Assembly: GCF_000002425.4 (NCBI RefSeq)
Contig: NC_037254.1
Span: forward strand, 14,853,850-14,917,849
Direction of reading: 5' to 3'
Length of the DNA stretch: 64,000 bases
DNA from: Physcomitrium patens
Taxonomy: Eukaryota > Streptophyta > Bryopsida > Funariales > Funariaceae
Both the position numbers and the translations under genes were made by a program. Positions 54,943 through 64,000 of the stretch are shown in pieces; the first letter of the stretch is position 1, and each line of letters opens with the position of its first letter. Under the pieces are notes generated by a model. That model was not told where the DNA came from and did no database searches. It saw only the letters and a program-made list of their open reading frames with translations.

Positions 54943-56573
54943 CGGCCCCAAAAATAGTCAGTAGAGTTATACGTGCCATGCTGTGCCTTGCTTAGCTGGT
55001 GTATTCATCCTCATTCAGGAGAGGAAAGACAAGGGATCTCCCTCATTTATATAGAAAATTACTACGGTGCATTTTTCAACTTGTTTGAGAGGAGACTTCT
55101 GCTATCAAGACCTAAATTTTTAAAAATCTGCAGGATTCACCTTGACCAGTAAGTTTTCGTTACCGATGCCATTTTATTGAGTCACTCTGTTCTACCAATC
55201 TTTGGGAGGACCTATGTTTTTGCTATGTAATAAAAACCGACAGAAAATTCGTTGGCTTGACGAGGAACAATTTCTTCCTCTTTACTCTTGAAGATGTATG
55301 TCTGTTCCTGATGCGATTTCTCGCGTGTTGCAGGTGCATGTGCTTCTTGAGTATTGGGTAGCATTACTTCAAATTTTGTGTTTGATTCTCAAGGATCGTT
55401 TGTAGCCTTTCAGCTCCGTTTTCACTGTGGCTGAGAATATAATAGGGTTGACTGTAGTGAGCGTCAACCCATCTTGGTGAGGAGCCAATTGGGGTGTCCC
55501 TCAAGTTCTCGTCTTGAAAGTCATTTAAGAGTTTACTTGCCGAGTTTTGTCCCGTTTATTCTGAGTGCAACACAATTGTGATTGGCTTGTAGGATTAGGT
55601 TCATTTGATGGGTAGAGTCTATATGGCTGTCCATCAGATTATATTAGTGAGTTAAAATTTTGCTCGCAGCCCTTTATTAATGAAAATCATTCATCGTGAC
55701 CCATAATCATTTTCTCAGAACTGGTTTCTCAAACGAAAAGCAGCCCCTATCTACATAAGCGCAGGATATATGCCGTGTACACTTGTGATACCTAGAAGAG
55801 TAGCATCCTTAATTGATTGCGTCAAAAGGATGCTATCCTTGCCTGTAAGTGGCCAGACTTGGCAAGTTGCACGGAGCATGTCCTGCGGGCACCATACTGA
55901 TTATTGGTTCCGAATTGGCTATTAATTAACTTCTAATTTATACATACCACCCACCAGTATAACCTCAATGGCGTTGCCCATCGTTCTGTTCACCCAGTTC
56001 CGAATCTTGAAACTTGCACGACAAGAGTGATGCCAGCATCCAGAGTCACTGGCCAATTGGGCGTGGCGAACAAGCGACGTGGAGCCACGACGTCTTTTTG
56101 AATATAAAAATAGAACTTGAGTAAGAGCAGACAAAGGGAAACCAGTGGGATTAGCGATGGAATATTGTTCAGGGGCATGTAAGTTAAATGGACAGAAGAA
56201 TAGGAAGATACTTGTGATGTGATGCACAGAGAGGGGCAGGGCGCCATAGGATGGTATATCTGAATCCGGATCTGTTGGCCGGGTGACGAGAGCATAAGGC
56301 GGGTCTGATGCGGCGGGCCCCGCTAGCTGTCTAGGCATCAGGTGCTTCATTGCTTTAGAATTCTGCTTTAGCATGGAGGTACTATTGCAGCGTGGCTCCT
56401 GTTCAGCAACTCTTGTTCGCAGCGTCGACTTCGACTTCCAGGTCTGTCTGTCCGTGTCGCCTTCACTGTGGGAATCACCCGTTGCCCCTCTTGCGGTCGA
56501 TTTCCTCCCTTTCCTGCTTCTCTTTCTCAGAATTTGGTACGGAGGGAGGGAGAGAGGGCGGGATCGAGACACC
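54943..56573. other. 3' UTR of importin-11 and upstream region of the next ORF
   Basis: AATAAA at about 55219 is a plausible poly-A signal. A 231-codon frame on the minus strand (55922-56617) overlaps the start of the next gene but has no recognisable domain. A purine-rich tract lies at 56539-56560. Confidence 0.45.
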
Positions 56574-57161
56574 ATGGTGCAGACGTTAATTGATGGGGCC
56601 CTAGGGCTTGTTACCACTTTGGAGTTTTACATGCCGGCTGCATGTGAGGGGTCGAGCCCTCGTTGGTCTGGTGTGCAATCCGTGAGGGTTGTGGCAGCCG
56701 TGTCGAGTGGGGCACCAGTACAAGATGCTACGGCTGCTCCGCCGGTTCGGCGGAACTGCTATCAGCTGGCACCGAGCACGCTGACGCTGAAGGCGAGGAA
56801 GTCGCGGAAGCGGGGGGGTGGAGGCCGGAGCAATGGCGAAGGCGGCGATGGACACGATGGCGGAAATGGGAACTACGGTGGAGATGGAAGCTGGGGCGGG
56901 AGTGGCAATGGCAAGGGAGGTTGGGATTCTTGGGGGGAGAGTTGGGACGATGACATTCGGCCTTGGAAACAGGGTACGAGCGCGTTGGCTCTACTTTACC
57001 AGGCAGCATGTTGGCTTTCATTGTCAAACTGCTTGCACTATGTGTTGACACTAGCATTTCGTTGTCCAAACATGTACTCCATGTGGTTGTCGGTACTAGG
57101 TGTGTACATAACTATTTCTTTGTCCAAGTGCGTACACAATGTTCTTTCATTATTACCCTAG
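56574..57161 (+). CDS. Glycine-rich protein with a possible C-terminal membrane segment
   Basis: From ATG 56574 to 57161 (195 aa); the frame is open farther upstream to 56373, but this ATG has a good context and follows a GA-rich leader. The first 80 residues are hydroxy/alanine-rich with few acids, compatible with an organelle targeting peptide. They are followed by a basic patch (ARKSRKRGGGG), about 50 glycine/aspartate-rich residues with tryptophans, an acidic ESWDDD, and a hydrophobic ACWLSLSNCLHYVLTLAF. Plants have chloroplast proteins of this layout, but I cannot name the family. A possible donor follows WKQ at about 56973, so the 3' end may be spliced and the last 40 residues wrong. 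Confidence 0.5.
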   Translation: MVQTLIDGALGLVTTLEFYMPAACEGSSPRWSGVQSVRVVAAVSSGAPVQDATAAPPVRRNCYQLAPSTLTLKARKSRKRGGGGRSNGEGGDGHDGGNGNYGGDGSWGGSGNGKGGWDSWGESWDDDIRPWKQGTSALALLYQAACWLSLSNCLHYVLTLAFRCPNMYSMWLSVLGVYITISLSKCVHNVLSLLP

Positions 57162-59250
57162 GATCGGGTTCGGATCTGCTGCGTTGTGTCAGGGAGACGA
57201 GGTTCTGGTTGACAAGGTCGTGTATTGTGGGAGCAGTGGTGCTCTCATGTTGGTATAATGAAACTGGTTGATTAGGTTCGTAGATGTGGATTCTCATGGT
57301 TCGTGGCTTACAGATCCTGGAAAGAGGGATCTTTTGTTCACACCGACGAGACTTCCGTCTATCAATTGTACATATTCTATGCAGGCACAGTCATGAGTTC
57401 ACTTATGACTGCCTTCGACAATCCGATCGATATTGCATTCCAATGGATAGAATGAGAGGATTCCCCGATTCGTTGACATCTATTATCGGCCTTGGCCGAT
57501 TTCTGTGGGTTACTAGTCGGCTGACTGTGCGTCTGAGTTTTGGAGGAGCGAAGCAATCAACATCGTTTCGGCACCGCTTTGACGGAGATTTGCGCCTTCC
57601 GAAATTACATAGCGCTTCGGGAGACTATTAATCCTTAAACGGCTACTGTTTTCGCTGATACTTTTTTGCTTTAGGATTTTTTTTTTACTGAGAACACTCT
57701 CAGTATTTTATGTGCATACTTTGTGCATTAATTAGGGTGGATTGTTCGATTGATTAGGTTGTGATCAACGACTGAAAAGTTAGGTTGTGATCAACGACTG
57801 AAAAGTACTGTCTTTTTAGACCATGTAATTATGAAAGTTGTACTGAGGCAGTTAAATGTCATATGTAATATTTTCATCGTCTCTGTATATTTGCATATCA
57901 TTGTTTTCGTCACACTTTCCAAGCATTGAAATTCAGTATTTTTTTAATGAGAAGGTGTTTTAAGTTTTGTACAATTCCAGCATAGGAACTCCTGAAAACC
58001 AGGTTAGTGCATCGTTATGTTCCTATATACAGATTCACACATCTGACCTGCACATTTGTGGCGAGGTAACGCTTTGCCGCAGAGGTCACAGAACGTTTAG
58101 AGGGCACCGTTCATTTACATGTGTCTACGAATTAGTCTTTTAATTTGAGGGAATCAATTGCTCTTGTACCTTTTTAACTTCATAGTGCTAATTGTTTTTG
58201 TACATGGAGAATTTTTTTGTCTCAATGTATGTCCCTGACTGTTGTAGAATCCAATCCAGAGTTTTGATTTATCCTCAGGTCTGATTTTGAACGTATCTCA
58301 CGAAGAGGTCTGTTTTTTGCTTACATTTTCACGTCAGCAGTTTCGATGCTGATACAGTAGTCTATTTTCATTTTCAGCTGAGCTTGGTTGATCATGAAGC
58401 AGCAACTAAATACCCTAGAGCTAATGTTGGCCATTCGTGGTGTCCTGTGTGTGTGATTGATGGTAAAGAATGTCGTAATTTAGGGTAAGAAGTGTGGTAA
58501 GCACTTGATAACTCACCTAATTTTAGAACCTCTCCAGTATGGCTTTTGTACATATTAGTCTTGTGCAGTTACTCGACTCTGAAGAAGAAGGTTTAGTGTG
58601 AATCATGGATATACTGGTATGGGAATATACGTAGTTTGAGAGTGTTCATCTTACAATTATTCCATGTTTGAAAGGATTGTTCTTGATTTTAATATATAAA
58701 TCTCTTAATTTCTGCTTTGCTTGGTAGGGTTCCTCGATTTTGATAGCAGCTGTCAGGTATTGTTGGTGTAATCAATATCTTCTGGTACTATAGGGTATGT
58801 ACGTCTACAGCGCCACATGAAAGTGATGAGTAGTTAATTGAGATACTTTAGAAGATTTATTTTTTTCCAAGATCTTACTCCAAAATCAAAATTTACGAAT
58901 TATGGTTAGGAAGAATGTTCATAGATGTGTTAAAAATTTATTATGAAATCTTGCAGCGTCTGGTTTTTTGTCTTCTCTTTAAACTTAGCAAATTGAGTTT
59001 CTGTTTTTGCACTACTCATTGAGTCGTGAAGGGCTATTGACGAGATGATCAAAACATTCTCTTGCATCCCTGAGAAAATTGTAACCACATTGTACGGCAT
59101 TTTGGATTGGTGCAGTAATGGGAGAAAGTGATTTGACCCAAAATAAGTTAACTTTCCTCAAGCTGAAATTACATTTAGAGTGGAGGTCAATGTAGTGCTA
59201 TAGAGGTATGAGCTAATCATATGAATGTGTCTACATATTACACAGTATTT
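57162..59250. other. No clear gene
   Basis: Contains a 115-codon ORF at 57284-57631 without recognisable domains. Probably 3' UTR and spacer of the glycine-rich gene, or unrecognised exons. Confidence 0.4.
57754..57805 (+). repeat. 26-bp tandem duplication
   Basis: TTAGGTTGTGATCAACGACT and six more bases, repeated twice without a difference (57754-57779, 57780-57805). Confidence 0.92.
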
Positions 59251-59980
59251 TAGTAATTTATTTTGATGTTTTATTTGGTGATAATGTTAGTAGCTTAGAC
59301 AAAAATATATAAGCTTCAAAAAATTATAAAATATAGATGTTCAATGATAATTATCATGGATATAAAGTTGCACAAATTATTATACTTTTTAGGTTGTAAA
59401 AATCTTTGATATTAAAAAAAACTTATGTTTTAAAATCTTTATTGAAAATATAAAAAGTGAGGAATTTATTAGCATTTAAAAGTGTATGTGAATGACCATA
59501 AATATCTCATGTGTCTGATTTAGAATCACATAATAGAAATTTAACCCAAAAGAAGTTTTAGTGCTAATTAAGATAAACAAATAAAATAAAGTAAAATAAA
59601 AGCTTTATTTAGAATTATAAAAAATATATATATCAAATCTGATATAGAATATTATTACAAAAAATCACTTTTATTTATATAATCCAAGAAATTTGGTTGT
59701 ATCTTAAATGAAATCAAGGTTCTTTGTAATGCAATTCTAAACCTTCAAAGTTACAAGATAGAATGACTATATTCCATTGTGAAGGTAAAATTCACTCTTC
59801 AGCCTAAAATTAAAAATGGCATCAATTAAGATTTGCTTATAATTGGTGGTGTAAAGCAAATGATACAATTAATAAAAAAAATGAAGAACAAGCACATAAC
59901 AAATTAAGGATATGCAATCAAGTATTTACACCTTCTAAAAACTAGTCATAGTTTGTTCATAGGGTTTTTATCTAATAAAA

Positions 59981-60018
<38 letters not shown>

Positions 60019-61558
60019 CTAAATAAATATTTTATTATCTTTCTAATGGCATAAAAAATATATAAATCCAAATTAATATGAATAACTTATGAAGGTTTAT
60101 GAAAGAAATAAAAAAATAGAAAAATTAAGTGAACTTGTAATATCTCAAAGATAACTTGTTTAAGCAATTAAAAGCTCTAGCATCACTAAGGTTTACAAGT
60201 ATTATATATAGATGTCTTTGAGTGGCCACGAGGCTTTAGTCTTATCCTCTTACCTACATCTAAGGTGCTACAACCCACATGGGACATGTGCCACCTCTAT
60301 TCTTACAATTCCTATACTAGTTATTGGACTTCCTATTTTGTACTAGTAAAACCAATTCTTTTATATTTTTGACTTCACCATTGTATTCAAAAACGCCCAA
60401 TTAGTATTGTGACCCTAAAAAGGCCTTCAAATCTTGCTCAAATTTTTAATAATGACCCCCCAAAGTAAAAATATTTTTATAAATATTTTAGAAAAGATAC
60501 TCAAATTTTTTAAATAATTTTATATATGAATTCCAAAAATATTCATAATTTTTTTAATACTATTATTAATTTTATTATTCATAATTTTTTTAATACTATT
60601 ATTAATAAAAGATCCTCAAAAATATTATTTTATTAAAATAGTATTAAAAAAAATTAATAAAAGATCCTCAAAAATATTCATAATTTTTTTTAATACTATT
60701 ATTTTTTATATCTTATTGATCTATTGATAATAATAGAATAAATTTAAATTAATTAAAAAAATTATTTTTAATATTAATAACTAAAAAAATATTTGATTCT
60801 TTTTCATGCTTATTCTATCTATTAACTAATATTTATAAGTTTTTAATAAATATTACATGTAGATAAAAGACAAGTTTACATATTGGCCTCAATAACTACA
60901 TTCTAATTCATACAACTAAAAAATAAGATTAAACGAACTAAAATAATTATCTCCAAGACCTACTAAGACTTCATTTTTTATGATTTTTTGATTAATAAGA
61001 CTCTTATAGCTCATAAATATTTCTAAATTCTAATAAATAATCAAATAACTAAATAGTCTTATTAAACTTAATATTTTATTTCTAAAAAAACTTGAAATCT
61101 TAAACATAATAATTTTATTAATTAAGATACATTGATAAGACTTACATCTATTTATAAACTTAATAATTTTTTATTGCTCATAAAAGATCCTTAAAAAATC
61201 ACCTCTCTAACATTTTATTAGTCAAATTTGGAATAATTTAAAATCATTAGGTTAATATAAAAAGATATTTTATGGTTTTAAAGTTTATTTTTTATATAAT
61301 ATTATAATTAATTCAATATTTTTAAATATCTTGTATTTTAATTTATTATTGAATTAAAATTAAAATATATATCTAAGAGAATGTTAAATAGACGTAAGCT
61401 TTTACTAAAACTTTTCCATCCATCCTAACCATCATAAAAATAAAAATGACCTCTACATTCATTTTTTACTATTAGATATAGAACTAATGAAAATCAACCA
61501 TATTCAACATGATTATTATACTCTTTATTATGATTACCATCGTGACTAGAAGGGTCTA

Positions 61559-61595
<37 letters not shown>

Positions 61596-62842
61596 CACAA
61601 ATTTCTAATAAATTACAAGATTTTTATTTTTTTATTTTTAAGATCTATCAATTTTTTTAATATATTTAGAATTATTTGTTATAAATTTTTTCATTATTCA
61701 TTATCATGTTATAATTTTATAATTTTAAAAAATAAATTAAAATTTTAGTAATAATATAAGTAAAATGTAATAGCTTATTATACACATTATTATCAAAGAT
61801 ATAGATTTCTAAAAATAATTTAATTAATAACTAGATTATATAATTTAATATCTTATATCTGATTTTAAAGATATATTTGAATCTTTTGTTAAAAATCTCT
61901 ATATGTACGTTATTGATTAAATTTTTATATATTTATAATTTTTTATTTTAATATAAAGATTATTTTTAAAATATTTTTGAATTAGATTGGTTGAAAAAAT
62001 TCAATATTTGATTATCAAACGTTATTAAAAAGAAAAAAAATCATACCTTAACCATCTAATAAAATAATCAAAATTATATTTTAATTATCTATTCATAAGA
62101 ACTACATGCGATATATTTAACAAAAAATTCAGAAAATGATCAGTTAAGAAGAAAATTGTAAAATATTCATGAAATAGAATAATACAAAATGATATTAATT
62201 TTTTTTATTAAAATATAATTTAAGAATAAAATTTTACTGTGAGATTTTGCAAAATATTTGATTTATACAAAATAATTTTACTTGTGCAGTATTCAGGAAT
62301 ATATATATATATATACATATGTGTATTTTATAATCCTTTAAAATTTGTAAATACAGCTCAAATCTGTTTGTAGTAGACATTGATGTATTTAGTTTCCTAT
62401 GCTTTTATATTGTAAAACGTAAAGTCAAGTTGGTAATTTTATGAAAGTACATCATAACAGATCGAAAATACCTTTATTTTTACTTCAAATAATTTTATAA
62501 ATGGAAAATTTTATATATTGTTAATGACATATTCTATAATCTTCAATATAATTGAAATATTTATCAATAAAGAATTAAGTTATATTTATATTTATTTATT
62601 TCTATATTAGATTTTTTAATTTTTTATCGTAAATCTAATATTTTTACACCTAAAATTTTAAATAAAGTATTTATTCAATTCAATAATAAAAAATAGATAA
62701 AATATTAAAATAAATATATTTATTTTACTATAGCTATAATACTGAATGTAATAAAACAGCATAACAACAAAACTAAGAAAGGTTTTTCACATACATAAAG
62801 AATAATAATAATAATAATAATAATAATACTAAGTTTAAAATT

Positions 62843-62913
<71 letters not shown>

Positions 62914-64000
62914 ATGTATAAATTGCTAAAATAAATTATAGATAATATTTTCCTATTATATTTATTAGTTGGTTTTTTTAATTCAAGTGATCTTTTGTTA
63001 AATGGCATAATATCAGTTTTTTTTTATTATTTTTTTTGTGGAAATATAAATATTAGAATTCCTAGTATTAAAAATTAATCTACATAATTTTAATGGTGCA
63101 TAATTTTAAATCAAAAAGAACTTTAATATAATTAAAAATAAGATGATTAATAATAAAAGCCCCAAATCTAATGAAAAAATTGCACAGGTAGATTTTATAA
63201 GAATTATTTTAATGAAATTTCTAAAATTTTAAAGATAGAATTTTGATACATATTTTTCAAATTATATAAATATATTTTTCAAATCATATCTTTGAATATC
63301 ATTAAATAAAAGATTTGTACTTCAATACAACTTCGATTTTTTTGGATAAAGATGGTTTTTCCATTTTTTAAATTATAATATTTACTTATTAGTCATATAG
63401 ATTCTACCAAATTATTTCTAAGATTATTGTTAAGATAAATTGTAATTCTTTTAGAACATAAACAGCCTCTTATGCTTTAGAGAATAGAAAAAAATCAATG
63501 TAAAAATAAGAAAATATTAAATTCACACACCTTTGCTATTACTATCATGTACCATATACCATGTCATATAAAAGCAAACATAAGTTGATTTAAGATTTAC
63601 TTGGATTGATTTTTGATCCTCTCAAAGATAATTCTTAATTGCTCAATCAACACAATATTTAGATTTATTTTTAAAAATAAAATTATATTAAAAAGTTTTT
63701 TTTTACATAAATAATAGATATCTTTGTTTAACAATATAATTAAATTAAAAAACTAAAAAAATAATAATTCTTTATTTTTTGATAAATAAAATATTAATAA
63801 GAAGAATTAAAATGGATTGATAATATTTTTTATTTTTTAATTAAATTACCTTGAATTTTTTGTAGAATATTATTAGTTTTTATCAAGAAATCTTATAGAT
63901 TAGCAAATTTCTATGGTAGTATAAAAAATTCTTTGATAATTGCAATAATTGTAGAAAAAATAGTATTTTGGAGAAACTAAAAACTTACAATAGTTTAATT
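59251..64000. other. Very AT-rich gene-free DNA with microsatellites
   Basis: About 4.7 kb of AT-rich sequence with stops in all frames. Tracts: (AT)n at 59982-60016, 61564-61590 and 62299-62314; (AAT)n at 62801-62828; poly-T 62847-62877; (TCTA)n at 62880-62912. A motif AAAGATCCTCAAAAATATT recurs near 60607 and 60659 with TTTTTTAATACTATTATT between. I see no TE domain. Confidence 0.7.

Noticed and set aside
55922-56617. 231-codon ORF on the minus strand as a gene
   Set aside because: No domain, low-complexity composition, and it overlaps the more protein-like plus-strand ORF.
59251-64000. Organelle DNA insertion, suggested by the very high AT content
   Set aside because: No organelle gene, rRNA or tRNA can be read in it, and it is full of nuclear-type microsatellites.

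Overview
The window is nuclear DNA of a land plant, and I think most likely a moss. The evidence is intron-rich genes with GT..AG junctions, orthologues of plant housekeeping genes (PSMG2/PAC2, a FOLT1-type folate carrier, importin-11), degenerate TTTAGGG arrays, AT-rich gene-poor DNA, and chromodomain Ty3/gypsy elements. The species call is inference; nothing in the sequence names it.

Layout. 1-4491 is the left-truncated copy A of a Ty3/gypsy chromovirus (minus strand), inserted into the RNase H region of a decayed Ty1/copia element (4492 to about 8165, minus). 8.2-12.6 kb is AT-rich intergenic DNA with telomere-like and AT repeats and a GC-richer island holding two long G runs. Next come a 7-exon PSMG2/PAC2 gene (13560-15707, plus) and an intronless folate-carrier gene (16872-17813, plus). 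19646-38479 is a three-level nest: an old copia element (plus), split by gypsy copy B (23447-36359, minus), itself split by a second gypsy family, copy C (27166-33700, minus). Both gypsy insertions have LTR pairs of equal length (552/552 and 472/472 bp) and 5-bp target duplications with one mismatch. After the nest come a 5-exon gene of unknown function (41374-43090), a 23-exon importin-11 gene (44924-54942), a glycine-rich ORF (56574-57161), and about 4.7 kb of very AT-rich DNA with no genes.

Most interesting part. All three gypsy copies lack a complete tRNA primer-binding site at the 5' LTR. Two bases inside the LTR each has an 11-nt sequence complementary to 11 nt of its own LTR. That LTR segment starts 31-32 nt downstream of a TATATATA box, where the transcript should begin. 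This is the arrangement of Tf1/sushi-type self-primed reverse transcription, and it is seen here in two families with different primer sequences. The complementary segment lies in a hairpin (13-bp arms, 4-nt loop) whose sequence differs between families while pairing is kept. A leader element of about 105 nt follows the PBS (three copies in C, one each in A and B); its closing stem shows covariation. Copies B and C also share an undescribed small ORF between pol and the 3' LTR. Together these features look like a plant self-priming chromovirus lineage with a structured leader and an extra protein.

Gene models were built by eye from splice signals, reading-frame continuity and remembered family similarity. 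No alignment or database search was possible. Identity counts are hand counts.
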